Shown: positions 1 through 8,944 of the stretch, one piece after another
Layout of the letters: every line of letters begins with the position of its first letter
Numbering within the stretch: the stretch's first letter is position 1
Source of the DNA: an uncultured Verrucomicrobia subdivision 3 bacterium
GTDB taxonomy: Bacteria > Verrucomicrobiota > Verrucomicrobiia > Limisphaerales > UBA11358
DNA: 55,390 bases
Assembly: GCA_903842235.1 (NCBI GenBank)
Contig: CAIMLG010000102.1
Span: forward strand, 1 to 55,390
Reading direction: 5' to 3'
Notes under the pieces: model-generated
The model's database searches: none
What the model saw: the letters and a program-made list of their open reading frames with translations, nothing else
What the model was told of the DNA's origin: nothing
Translations under genes and position numbers: made by a program

Positions 1-120
1 CTACTGCTCAGGTTTGTTTTCCTTTTTTGAGCCGCCGGGGGCGGGCCTGGTTCCGGTCGCCCTTCGGGCTCCCTCCACCATGCCCGCCCACTCATCCTTG
101 TAGCGTATTGATTCCCCGCT

Positions 121-669
121 TTGACGTCACGAACTCAGAAACGGCGGGATGTGGCTGGCGACTTCGCCGGCGCCATTACCGAGTTTGATAATGCCATCCA
201 AATTGATCCTAATTACATCAAGGCTTACAACAATCGCGGCATGGCCAAAGACGCCCTGAAAGACGAGGCTGGAGCAATCGCCGACTACACCAAAGCCATT
301 GAATTAAATCCCCAATACCAGTTCGGATACTACAATCGTGGCAATGCCGAATCCAACCTCAGAAATTACACCAGTGCGATTACCGATTATGACAAGGCTA
401 TTGAATTAAATCCTCAAGATGCCGCAGCTTATTTGAATCGAGGCAACGCAAAGGATCGTCTGAAAGATTACACGGCAGCTATCGCCGATTACAGCAAGGC
501 TATCGAGCTACAACCTCGATACGCCACAGCCTATACAGAGCGGGGTTCTGCCATGTATTGCCTTGGAAAATTTAACGAGGCAATAGCTGACTTCAATAAA
601 GCCATCGAATTAGACCCTCAATATCAGGAGGCTTTTAATGATCGTGGTGCAAGTAAGATTTGGCTCTGA
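121..669 (+). CDS. TPR-repeat protein, probably a truncated fragment
   Basis: The product is almost entirely tetratricopeptide repeats of exactly 34 residues, each ending in 'DY.KAIELNPQ' and 'AYLNRGNAK'-like segments. TPRs are protein-protein interaction scaffolds; no partner is evident. The repeat also shows in the DNA: 'attgaattaaatcc' recurs 102 bp apart near 298 and 400. The only start in frame is TTG at 121, directly after an in-frame stop at 109-111, with no clear ribosome binding site. The first TPR lacks its first helix. The last repeat stops abruptly in 'DRGASKIWL'. Both ends therefore look cut or frameshifted, and this may be a pseudogene or the remainder of a longer TPR protein. 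The family is certain, intactness is not. Confidence 0.6.
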   Translation: MTSRTQKRRDVAGDFAGAITEFDNAIQIDPNYIKAYNNRGMAKDALKDEAGAIADYTKAIELNPQYQFGYYNRGNAESNLRNYTSAITDYDKAIELNPQDAAAYLNRGNAKDRLKDYTAAIADYSKAIELQPRYATAYTERGSAMYCLGKFNEAIADFNKAIELDPQYQEAFNDRGASKIWL

Positions 670-989
670 TCTTTTTGCCCGCGCTCCCGTTCCATCCCGC
701 CCGCCGCGCGCCCCTTTCCGCCGGAGTTGCGCGGGGCCGTCCCCACCGCGCCGGGTTTTGACGGGCCGGAATTTATCTTGAGCTGGCAGTGGCCGAGCGC
801 CAACCTTGCCCGAATTTCCAGATCAATTTTATGAAACGCCTTATCCTGCTTGTTTTCGTGACGCTGGAACAAATCATGCCCTGCGAGTGGGACAGCGAGT
901 TTGGCTTGAAGAAAATCATCTATGACGCGATCCGCAAATAAGACAGCCCTTTGCTTGGCACGGCGTGAAGATTCCAGCCAGAAAATTTA
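670..989. other. Intergenic region with one doubtful short ORF
   Basis: No convincing gene lies here. A 36-codon ATG frame at 831-941 (plus) begins 'MKRLILLVFVTLEQIMPC' and ends in 'YDAIRK'. It has a hydrophobic start but no ribosome binding site and no recognisable family. The rest is GC-rich sequence between the TPR fragment and the tRNA gene. Confidence 0.3.
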
Positions 990-1076
990 TGGTGCCGACG
1001 GAGGGGGTCGAACCCACACATCCTCACGGATACTAGATTTTGAGTCTAGCGCGTCTGCCAATTCCGCCACATCGGC
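990..1076 (-). tRNA. tRNA-Leu (anticodon CAA)
   Basis: On the minus strand the sequence folds as a class II tRNA. The acceptor stem is GCCGATG paired with CGTCGGC, followed by discriminator A and an encoded CCA (990-992). The D-arm has the typical 'GGCGGAATTGGCAGACG' form, and the anticodon stem CTAGA/TCTAG encloses the loop CTCAAAA, giving anticodon CAA (reads UUG). A long variable arm ('TCCGTGAGGA') and a T-loop 'GTTCGAC' follow. The long variable arm and D-loop identify leucine. Confidence 0.95.
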
Positions 1077-1220
1077 AACCAATAAATTCAACCGTTTCGT
1101 GCGGCTTTGCTCCCGAAGTAGAGCCAAAAACGAAACGCACCATAATTTAACCGAGTCTTTGGCCGGAGCAAGCCTTCAATTCGCCAACGCAGGCGGGGCG
1201 GGATTGTGCGGGGCGGCCGC

Positions 1221-4200
1221 CTATTCTTTTCGCAGCGCATCGAGCAGCGGGCCGTGCAGGGCCAACCGTGTGGCTAGCCAGCACCAGAAAACGCCACCCA
1301 CCGCCAAGGCCAACAAGGTCAGCCCCACGGTGGCCGACGGCGCGGCGGCGGCGACCGACGAAAACGCTGGGTAAATAGCCAGCAGCGCCGCGCCCAGCCC
1401 GATCACCAGCCCCAAAACCACCAGCAGCCAATGTTCGCTCAGCACCAGCCGCTGCAGTTGGGTCGGCCGAAACCCAACTGCCTGGAGCAAGGCTAGTTCA
1501 TTGCGTCGCTCCAGCACATTCCGCAGCACCACAATGCCCAGCCCGAGGCTGCCGAGCAACAGGCCGAGCCCGCCGAGCGCCTGAAAGATACCGAGGTAAG
1601 TGTTTTCCACGGCCATAAAGTCCGCGAGCCGCTGCCAGGCCGGCTGCATCGCCAACCCTTTGTCCTGCAGTTGGCGGGTCAGCAGTTCCGCCACCGCGTC
1701 AGCCCGTTCCGGCGGCGCATCTACCAAAAAGGCGCGGTAGCCGGCGATGGACGGAAACCGCTGGATGAAGTTCGGTTCTGAGATCAGCAAGCCGCCTTGT
1801 AATATCGAGCTGGTCAGGATGCCAACGATTTGAACTTTGAACGCCCGACCCCGGTCATCAGTGTAATCCAGCGTGTCGCCCAAGGCTTTGCCCAAAGCCC
1901 AGCGCACGGTTTGTTCATCGCCCACGGCCGGCACCACGTCGTTGGTCGTTGGCAGATTCAGTAAATCCCACGCGCCGCCGCCCCCCGATTTTTCACCCAG
2001 CGCCTGACTGAAGGCAAATGCCTGACGCCGCTGCAACTCCGCTGGCGACACCGCCAGCAGGCGCGGCTGCAAGGCGCGGTTCAGGTTCAGACAACTCGCG
2101 TCATCGCCAGCCCGCACGCGCAGCGGCACCACGCTCACGTCGCGCAGCGTTTCCGCTGGCAGATTAAACCCCGCGCGGCCTGCGACCGTATTCAAGTCCT
2201 CGTAAATCGGCAAAGCGGCTTGGCCATAAAGCGCAAAGCCGCCGGTGCCAGAATGCCGCGCTGCCGCCGTGGCGCGCGGGTTCTGATGAAATGCACTGAC
2301 GGCCACCACCATGAACACCCCCACCGCCAGCACGCTCACCGTGGTCAAACTGCGAGCGCGGCGGCGACTGGCATTGCGCCAGCCCACCGCCGCAAGGCTG
2401 CGGGCCTGCCTGGCAGTGCGATTCATCCACACCAGCCATTGGTGGGTAAACCCCAAGCCCGCGATCAACGCCAGCAAGCCCGCGCAGAAAAACGTTTCCG
2501 CCATTTCCGCACCTTTTCCGGAATCGGCGGTCAGTACCAAAGCCACTGCGCTGAACAAGCCAATCACACCGATACCCCAGCCAAGATTTGCCCGCCAGCC
2601 GCGCGCCGGGGCGCCGCCACTTTCGACTTCCGCGCCGCTGGCCAGCAACGCGGCGAGCGCCCGCCGGGTTTGACCGCGCTGAGTCAGCGCCATGGCGCCG
2701 AAGGCCGCAAACAAACTGAGCCCCGCGCCCGTGAGCAGCGACGTGAGTTCAGCGTGATAGAAAAAATCCCCCGCGCCCACCGCGCCTCGCCAGACGGTCG
2801 CCAAGGCGCGCAGCGTTAATTGGGTAAACGCCAGACCCGCCGGCAAGCCCAGCAGCGTGCCCAGGACCGCCACGCCCGCGCCTTCCAACAGCAAAATCAG
2901 GCGCACTTTCCGATCGGAAAAGCCCAGCGCCCGCAGCAGGCCCACCTGCGCATTGCGTTGTTCCAGATTAAAAGCAAAGAGCAGCGCGGTCAGCAGCAGC
3001 GCCGCCACGATCAGGAAAAAGCTGAAGCCGAGGAAAAGCTGGCCGAAGTCCTGCGAGGTTGCGCTGGCTTGCCGCGCGCGGCCCTGGACATCGGTAAAAG
3101 TGAAACCCAGCGCGGCGGGAGAAATTTTTTGCAGCAGCGCCCGGCCAACTTCACCCGCCGTGCGCCTCCCGGTTTCACCGCCGGTGGCAAAACGCATGGC
3201 GGTCAGTTGACCAAAGCGATTCCCCCACAGCCGCTGCCCGGCGGCCAGCGTCACGAACGCCTTGGGGGTGCCGCGATATTGGTTCCAGTAAGCCTCGTCC
3301 TGCGAGCGGATGCGGTCGAGGTCAAGCGGGATCCCGGGTTTCCAGTCGCGGCAATTTTCCGTATCCGCCAACCCCGGAAAATCCGGCATCCACGACGGAT
3401 CCGCCGCCAGCGGCGTGATCATCCGAACGCGAAACCGGGCGGTGGCCTCGCGCAATTGCCGCCGCTCGCCGAGCACGAAGTAGCGCAACGTCAGTTCATC
3501 GCCGGGCTGGGCGCCCAAATCGTCCGCCAGCCACTGATTGATGGCGATTTCATCATCCGCCAACGCCGGCGCCCCGTTTCCGGGGGGGGCGGCCGCGATG
3601 AATGAATACGGCGTGGCGCGATCGCCGCGGCGAATTTCATTCACGAAATACGTCAGCACACCTATGGCTTTTGGGTCTGCGGCCCGGGCGGCGGCCGCGA
3701 TGACCGGGTCAAGAAACACCCGGGGCGTTCGCAACTCCAGCGGGCCGCTGCCCGGCAAGGTGCGCAGTTCCAAATCCGCGTCCGCCGTTGTCCAGACCGC
3801 CGCCAGCGCCGCGTTCGCCTGCGCTTCGCTGACCGCCGTTCCGGATGGGGCCGCGCCCAGCAGCAGCACGTTAGCCCGGCCGGCTTGTTGAATTTGTTGC
3901 TGGAGCGCGGCCAGCGGCAGAAATACCGAAAGCGCCGGGGCTTGATTGCCCTGGAGACTAAAACGGCCGAACTGGGCTTCGCCGGCAATGCTCCGCACCC
4001 GCAGGCGCAGGGCCAGCGAGTCATCGCTGCGGCCGGAGAGTGGCAGGTCGCGCGAAACCGCACCCGGCGGCTCCAGCCGCACCACGACCGTGGCGCCGAT
4101 TTGCACCTGCAGCCGGCGAGCCAGCGCTTCACTGAGGCCAACTTCGTCGCTAGCAATGTTGTTGGTCGAACGGTTCGCGACTGAAACCGGCGTCGGGCTG

Positions 4201-4553
4201 AAATTGTCAAACCGCGCATCCACGCAGACCACCTGCACTTCATTGGCGCGCCGCGTGCCGTCGGACACCGTCACCGCGCCGCGCAACAGCAGCACCGGCG
4301 CCACCGGCACGGCGAGTTTTGCCTCCAAGTCGCGAGCCAGATCAGCGCGGAAAAAGCGGTCGCCGGCCGTGAGGGTTAAAGTGGTTTTTCCCAACCGCGC
4401 CGCCGCCATTTGCCAGAGACTGAAGCGCACGGAATTCCCCACCACCAGCGAACCGGTGAGAATGGCAGCGGCCAGCAGGGTGCCGAGCAGCACGCCCAAA
4501 TGCGAACGCCAGTAAAATTGCCAACTGCGGTAGATAAGGCGGGCGAGGCTCAT
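1221..4553 (-). CDS. Large FtsX-type ABC transporter permease
   Basis: This 1110-residue protein is an FtsX/MacB-fold permease made of two permease units. It has an N-terminal membrane helix (about residues 18-40), a large ectodomain (about 41-510), three helices (about 513-530, 555-580, 610-635), linker helices (about 665-755), a second ectodomain (about 770-980) and three terminal helices (about 985-1095). The motif 'ERRNELALLQAVGF' before the last helices, and 'EQRNAQVGLLRALGF' before the first triplet, are the conserved cytoplasmic coupling sequences of this family. It starts one base after the ATPase gene 4555-5241 ends, so the two should form one transporter. Members of the family move lipoproteins, peptides or lipids, or transmit force. 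The substrate is unknown; the glycosyltransferase upstream suggests an envelope molecule (inference). Confidence 0.88.
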   Translation of the reverse strand: MSLARLIYRSWQFYWRSHLGVLLGTLLAAAILTGSLVVGNSVRFSLWQMAAARLGKTTLTLTAGDRFFRADLARDLEAKLAVPVAPVLLLRGAVTVSDGTRRANEVQVVCVDARFDNFSPTPVSVANRSTNNIASDEVGLSEALARRLQVQIGATVVVRLEPPGAVSRDLPLSGRSDDSLALRLRVRSIAGEAQFGRFSLQGNQAPALSVFLPLAALQQQIQQAGRANVLLLGAAPSGTAVSEAQANAALAAVWTTADADLELRTLPGSGPLELRTPRVFLDPVIAAAARAADPKAIGVLTYFVNEIRRGDRATPYSFIAAAPPGNGAPALADDEIAINQWLADDLGAQPGDELTLRYFVLGERRQLREATARFRVRMITPLAADPSWMPDFPGLADTENCRDWKPGIPLDLDRIRSQDEAYWNQYRGTPKAFVTLAAGQRLWGNRFGQLTAMRFATGGETGRRTAGEVGRALLQKISPAALGFTFTDVQGRARQASATSQDFGQLFLGFSFFLIVAALLLTALLFAFNLEQRNAQVGLLRALGFSDRKVRLILLLEGAGVAVLGTLLGLPAGLAFTQLTLRALATVWRGAVGAGDFFYHAELTSLLTGAGLSLFAAFGAMALTQRGQTRRALAALLASGAEVESGGAPARGWRANLGWGIGVIGLFSAVALVLTADSGKGAEMAETFFCAGLLALIAGLGFTHQWLVWMNRTARQARSLAAVGWRNASRRRARSLTTVSVLAVGVFMVVAVSAFHQNPRATAAARHSGTGGFALYGQAALPIYEDLNTVAGRAGFNLPAETLRDVSVVPLRVRAGDDASCLNLNRALQPRLLAVSPAELQRRQAFAFSQALGEKSGGGGAWDLLNLPTTNDVVPAVGDEQTVRWALGKALGDTLDYTDDRGRAFKVQIVGILTSSILQGGLLISEPNFIQRFPSIAGYRAFLVDAPPERADAVAELLTRQLQDKGLAMQPAWQRLADFMAVENTYLGIFQALGGLGLLLGSLGLGIVVLRNVLERRNELALLQAVGFRPTQLQRLVLSEHWLLVVLGLVIGLGAALLAIYPAFSSVAAAAPSATVGLTLLALAVGGVFWCWLATRLALHGPLLDALRKE

Positions 4554-4554
4554 T

Positions 4555-5241
4555 TCAGTTCGCGGCGGGTGGCTGGTTTTGCATCACGCCGGCGCGTAGT
4601 TCCCACACCCGTTGCATCCGCCCCGCTAGTGCCTGCGAATGGGTCACCACGATGAGCGCGACGTTTTCCTCGCGATTCAGCTCCACCAGCAGGCGGGCCA
4701 GGTTGTCGGCCCCGGCTTCATCCAGCGAGCCGGTGGGTTCGTCCGCCAGCAGCAGTTTGGGTTGATTGATCAAGGCCCGCACCACGGCCGCCCGCTGGCG
4801 TTCCCCGCCGGACAATTGCCCGGGCCGCTGGTGCTGGCGGGTTTTCAGGTCCACACGCTCCAGCAGGCGTTCCGCCCGCTGCACCGCCGCCGGCGTCTGC
4901 AACACGCTCGGATGGGTCAGTGTGGGAATCAGGACATTTTCCAACACGGTGCATTGCGGCAACAGATGGTGCAGCTGGAAAATGAAGCCGATTTCGTGGT
5001 TGCGAATCTCCGCCAGCGCATTGGCGCTCAAGCTGGCCAAATCCCGGCCCGCGAAACGAACCGTGCCGCGCGTGGGCTGATCCAGCGCGCCGATGAGATT
5101 TAGCAACGTGCTTTTGCCGCAGCCGGACGGCCCGACAATCGCCACGGCCTCGCCGGCGGCGAGTTGAAAATTAATGTCGCGCAACACCTCGCCGGCGGGC
5201 GGGGCGAAAGCTTTTTGGACGTGGGTGAGTTCAACGAGCAT
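4555..5241 (-). CDS. ABC transporter ATP-binding protein (LolD/MacB type)
   Basis: A complete 228-residue ABC ATPase with Walker A 'GPSGCGKST' (37-45), Q-loop 'FIFQ' (Q89), signature 'LSGGERQR' (143-150), Walker B 'LLLADEPTGSLD' (163-174) and H-loop His about 202. The 'ADEPTGSLD' form and the length are typical of the LolD/MacB/FtsE group that pairs with FtsX-type permeases, and such a permease follows directly. It powers that permease from the cytoplasmic side. Its start overlaps the end of the glycosyltransferase gene by 11 bp, indicating translational coupling. I give no lolD symbol because the partner permease is not LolC/E-like in size. Confidence 0.93.
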   Translation of the reverse strand: MLVELTHVQKAFAPPAGEVLRDINFQLAAGEAVAIVGPSGCGKSTLLNLIGALDQPTRGTVRFAGRDLASLSANALAEIRNHEIGFIFQLHHLLPQCTVLENVLIPTLTHPSVLQTPAAVQRAERLLERVDLKTRQHQRPGQLSGGERQRAAVVRALINQPKLLLADEPTGSLDEAGADNLARLLVELNREENVALIVVTHSQALAGRMQRVWELRAGVMQNQPPAAN

Positions 5242-6475
5242 GAGTTGCCTTTTGCAGAATGGCTTCGACGGTGCGGGTCATTGCCGCCACACTGAATTTT
5301 TCCCACACGACCGTCCGGCCGGCGGCCCCGAGTTGCCGGGCGCGGGTGGGATCGCCGAGCAGTTCGTCCAGCGCGGCGGCGAGGGCGGCCGGTTGATGGG
5401 GTTCGCACAGCAGCCCGCCGCCGGTGGCCGCGAGCACTTCCGGGAACGCCCCATGCCGGGGCTGAACCACGGGCACGCCCGCCGCCAGCGCCTCCAACAC
5501 ATACATGCCGAAGGCTTCGCCGTAGGTGGCGGGCACGGAAAACACCGTCAGGCTGCGCAAAAAATCGGCCTTGGCCGTGCGGTCCAGGTTGGGGAAAAAT
5601 TCCGCGCGATCCCCCAGCTTGCGGCGCAGCGCGGTGACGAATTTTTGGTCCGGGCCCGTCATCGCCCCGGCAATACGCAGCCCCACACCGGGGGTCTTGA
5701 GCTGGAGAAACGCCTCCACCAGTGTGTCCAGACCTTTGGCGGGATGCATTCGGGCCAAATAGCCGACCGTTAGCGGCGCGGCGGTGGCGGCGGGAGAAAA
5801 TTCCTCCACAGCAATGCCAAGATGCTCCACTGAGACATGGTCGGCCGGCAAGCCCAAGCGCCGAATCATCACGTCCGCGAAATACCGGCTGACGGCGATG
5901 AAGTGATCGATTCCCGCGCAGCGCTCGGTGAGCAGTTCCCACGCGTGCTGCCGATAAGGTTCCGGCAGACCGTCGAGAAACGAGTCTTCGCCTTGCAGCG
6001 TGCAAACAATCGGCACGCGAAATTCCGCCCGCAGCCGCGCCGCCAGGCCGGTGAGCAGCGAATTGGACAGGCAGATGACGTCCGGGGCTGGTTGGATGCG
6101 AAGCCAGGCGATGAGGCGGTCCAGTTCCGCGTGCGCGGCATCCGGCTGCAGCATGGCGAGGGTGGATTCGCCCAGTTGCCGGGGACTGGTCAGGCTCACC
6201 AATCCGGCCGCGAGCCGGAGCAAGGCTGGCGAGCTGAACGCGCGGTCCAGCCAGCCGGGCACAGGGAATTTACGGCTGAAATAAACGCTGAGGCCGCTGA
6301 GAAAAATAGGCGCGCCCGCGCTGGCGACAGGCTCATCCAACACCACCGGCAAATACAGCGGCACCAGGAGCGCGTCATGGCCGCGCGCCCGCAAGCCCCG
6401 GACGAGGGCGTTGTCGCGTAGGCAACTGCCGCAATGAAAATTGCCGGTGCCGGGAGTGAGTTGGAGAATGCGCAT
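5231..6475 (-). CDS. GT4-family glycosyltransferase
   Basis: A 414-residue retaining glycosyltransferase of the GT-B fold. The N-terminal domain begins 'MRILQLTPGTGNFHCGSC', with a Gly-rich loop. The C-terminal nucleotide-sugar domain has 'VGYLARMHPAKGLDTLVEAF' and the GT4 EX7E motif 'EAFGMYVLEALAAGVPVV'. It probably transfers a sugar to an envelope or exported acceptor at the inner face of the cytoplasmic membrane; donor and acceptor cannot be read. I chose the ATG at 6475-6473, which overlaps the upstream stop by one base (TGATG); a TTG one codon earlier is less likely. It lies in a four-gene unit with a beta-propeller protein and an ABC exporter. Confidence 0.9.
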   Translation of the reverse strand: MRILQLTPGTGNFHCGSCLRDNALVRGLRARGHDALLVPLYLPVVLDEPVASAGAPIFLSGLSVYFSRKFPVPGWLDRAFSSPALLRLAAGLVSLTSPRQLGESTLAMLQPDAAHAELDRLIAWLRIQPAPDVICLSNSLLTGLAARLRAEFRVPIVCTLQGEDSFLDGLPEPYRQHAWELLTERCAGIDHFIAVSRYFADVMIRRLGLPADHVSVEHLGIAVEEFSPAATAAPLTVGYLARMHPAKGLDTLVEAFLQLKTPGVGLRIAGAMTGPDQKFVTALRRKLGDRAEFFPNLDRTAKADFLRSLTVFSVPATYGEAFGMYVLEALAAGVPVVQPRHGAFPEVLAATGGGLLCEPHQPAALAAALDELLGDPTRARQLGAAGRTVVWEKFSVAAMTRTVEAILQKATHAR

Positions 6476-7563
6476 CAAGGTTTCTGGGTTGAGCCAAACG
6501 CGTAAACAACGCCGTCTTCACTGCCGATAACGACTTCGCCCTCGGCCACGGCGGGCGCAGCAGTCAGGTCTTTGCCGATCTCATACGACCAAAGCTGTTT
6601 GCCGGTGGCAAGACTCACGCGATAGATCCGGCCATCGCTAGAGCCAAAGATCACCTGATCGCCCGCCACCACCGGAGAGCTATCCACGTCGCCTTGCGTG
6701 ACAAAGGTCCAGAGCGGCTGGCCGGTGGCGCGGTCGAAACAATGCAACTGTTTGTCGCGCGCCCCGATGAGCACCTGCTTCTCGGTGACGGCAGGCGAGG
6801 AAAAGCACGGGGCATTGTCCACCTTCGCCCGCCAGAGCAGATTCGTGCCGGCGAGATCGAGACAGAGGACTTCATCGCCGTAGTGGCCCACGTAAGCCCG
6901 ATGCCCGGCAATGGCGGCGGAACCGGGGATGTAAGCGCCGACATCCACGGCGGCGAGCTCCCGGCCGGTGACAGCATCGAGCACGTGCAACTGGCCGTCG
7001 CAGCCGCCGAACACCACCTTGCCGTCGCCCACGGCGGGCGCGCCGTTGATGTAATTGCCGGTTTCATAGGTCCAGACGGCTTGGCCAGTGGCGGCATCCA
7101 CGCAGTGCATTTTGAAATCGTAGCTGCCGACCAAAATGCGGTTCGTGGTGCCCACGCGGCACCAATTGGCCGCGCCGAGAATTTTGTCGCCCGTCTGGTA
7201 TTTCCACCGCAGCGTCCCGGTGTCGGCGGCCAGCGCGTAGAGATAATTATCCGCCGAGCCGACATAGACGGTGCCGTCGAGCACCAATGGCGTGGCCTCG
7301 ATGCTGCGCCCGGTTTTGAACGACCAAAGCAACTGGCCGGTTTCCGCCGTGAGCGCGTAGAGCGTGCCGTCGTCCGCCCCGACAAAAACCCGGTGATCAA
7401 CAATGGCGGCGGAAGATTTGACGGGATGACCGACTTTGAACGTCCAGCGCAGCTCCAGCGCCGGTGGCAAGTGCTCCGCCGTGACGCCGGTCAACCCCGG
7501 GCCGCCGCGAAACATGGGCCAGGCGGCCAGCACCGCACTCAGGGCTATCAGGGTTTTTGTCAT
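6475..7563 (-). CDS. Secreted PQQ-type beta-propeller protein (BamB-like fold)
   Basis: A 362-residue protein built of repeated blades, 'GTVYVGSADNYLYALAADTG', 'W.Y.TG' and similar, the PQQ-like repeat of BamB and quinoprotein dehydrogenases. A short hydrophobic N-terminus ('MTKTLIALSAVLAAWPMF') acts as export signal. I see no catalytic residues of a PQQ dehydrogenase, so a scaffold or ligand-binding role is more likely than an enzyme. I used the ATG at 7563-7561. The open frame runs 107 codons further upstream, but that stretch is not protein-like and runs into the divergent gene at 7682. It is first of the unit with the glycosyltransferase and ABC genes, overlapping the next gene by one base. 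Confidence 0.85.
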   Translation of the reverse strand: MTKTLIALSAVLAAWPMFRGGPGLTGVTAEHLPPALELRWTFKVGHPVKSSAAIVDHRVFVGADDGTLYALTAETGQLLWSFKTGRSIEATPLVLDGTVYVGSADNYLYALAADTGTLRWKYQTGDKILGAANWCRVGTTNRILVGSYDFKMHCVDAATGQAVWTYETGNYINGAPAVGDGKVVFGGCDGQLHVLDAVTGRELAAVDVGAYIPGSAAIAGHRAYVGHYGDEVLCLDLAGTNLLWRAKVDNAPCFSSPAVTEKQVLIGARDKQLHCFDRATGQPLWTFVTQGDVDSSPVVAGDQVIFGSSDGRIYRVSLATGKQLWSYEIGKDLTAAPAVAEGEVVIGSEDGVVYAFGSTQKP

Positions 7564-7681
7564 TTGAGAAATTAAACCATCGCCAATACCATGGCGCAAT
7601 GATTTGCCGAAATGTTCGTAACAAAACAGATTAACTTGCGTCTTACGGCGCAAATGTTGAACCTGTATAAAATCATCCGCT

Positions 7682-8917
7682 ATGAAAAAAATTAACGCCC
7701 TCTTCGCCCTTGTTTTAACCACCAGCGTTGTCACCGCCGCCGACTGGCCGCAGTGGCGTGGCCCGCTGCGCGACGACGTTTCCACCGAGACCGGCCTGCT
7801 CCAGGAATGGCCGACGGGCGGCCCCACGCTGGCGTGGAAAGCCACCGGGCTGGGCGAAGGCTTTTCTGGTGTCGCCATAGCCAAAGGCCGGATTTACACC
7901 ATGGGCGATAAGGGCGAGGCCAGTTTTCTGATGGCGTTGGATGCGACCGACGGCAAGTTGCTTTGGTCCACCAAGGTCGGCAAGCCGGGGGGTAATTATC
8001 CCGGGCCGCGCTGCACGCCCACCGTGGCCGGCGACCAGGTTGTTGCGCTCGGCCAATTTGGCGATCTGGTGTGCGTGGCCGCCGCCGATGGCAAGGAACT
8101 CTGGCGGCATAATCTGGAAAAAGATTTCGGCGGCAAGGTGATGTCCGGTTGGGGCTTTGCCGAATCCCCGCTGGTGGAGGACGGTAAAGTGATCTGCACC
8201 CCCGGCGGTGCGCAAGGCACGTTGCTGGCCTTGGACCAAAAAACCGGAGAAGTCGTCTGGCGCACCAAGGATTGGACAAATAAAGCGGCCTATTCCTCAA
8301 TCATAACCGCAACGATCTGCGGCGTGCGGCAGTATATCCAGTTGACCGACGCCAGCGTCGCGGGCGTGGCGCCGAAAGATGGCCGCATGCTCTGGCGCGC
8401 GCCGCGGTCCGGCAAGATGGCCGTCATTCCAACCCCGATCGCGGCTGACGATTTTGTTTATGTGGCTTCCGGCTATGATGTCGGCTGCAACCTGTTCAAA
8501 ATTTCCGCCGGCACCACCACCGGCAGCTTCACCGCCCAGCAGGTTTACACCAACAAGGTCATTAAAAATCAGCACGGCGGCATCGTAAAAGTCGGCGACT
8601 ATCTTTACGGCCATTCCGACGGCGCCGGCTGGACTTGCCAGAATTTCAAGACGGGCGAAGCGAAGTGGCAGGAGAAGGACAAGCTGCCCAAAGGCTCAAT
8701 CTCCTGCGCCGGCGGCCGGCTCTATCTTCGCGCGGAAAGCGGCCCGGGCACCGTGGTGCTGGTAGAACCGACGCCCACGGGCTGGACAGAAAAAGGCCGC
8801 TTCGACCAGCCGAATCGCAGCGACAAAAACAGTTGGGCCCACCCCGTCGTCGCCAACGGCTGCCTCTATCTGCGCGACAAGGACATTCTCCTTTGCTACG
8901 ACGTGAAACAAAAGTAA
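7682..8917 (+). CDS. Secreted PQQ-type beta-propeller protein
   Basis: This 411-residue protein has a classic signal peptide ('MKKINALFALVLTTSVVTAA') followed by 'DWPQWRGP', the opening found in PQQ-like propeller proteins of Planctomycetes and Verrucomicrobia. Blades of the form 'ALDATDGKLLWSTKVG' and 'ALDQKTGEVVWRT' follow. It is predicted to be periplasmic. No PQQ-dehydrogenase catalytic site is recognisable, so it may bind or assemble proteins. It is the first gene of the plus-strand redox cluster. The divergent region 7564-7681 holds a TATAAA at 7666-7671, but only 10 bp before the ATG. A close paralog follows 27 bp downstream. Confidence 0.85.
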   Translation: MKKINALFALVLTTSVVTAADWPQWRGPLRDDVSTETGLLQEWPTGGPTLAWKATGLGEGFSGVAIAKGRIYTMGDKGEASFLMALDATDGKLLWSTKVGKPGGNYPGPRCTPTVAGDQVVALGQFGDLVCVAAADGKELWRHNLEKDFGGKVMSGWGFAESPLVEDGKVICTPGGAQGTLLALDQKTGEVVWRTKDWTNKAAYSSIITATICGVRQYIQLTDASVAGVAPKDGRMLWRAPRSGKMAVIPTPIAADDFVYVASGYDVGCNLFKISAGTTTGSFTAQQVYTNKVIKNQHGGIVKVGDYLYGHSDGAGWTCQNFKTGEAKWQEKDKLPKGSISCAGGRLYLRAESGPGTVVLVEPTPTGWTEKGRFDQPNRSDKNSWAHPVVANGCLYLRDKDILLCYDVKQK

Positions 8918-8944
8918 CCGCCCGCCCCCGCCGATTTTAAGACC

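Noticed and set aside
7666..7671. TATAAA as promoter for the gene at 7682
   Set aside because: It lies only 10 bp before the ATG with no matching -35 box at the right distance; a leaderless transcript is possible but unsupported.
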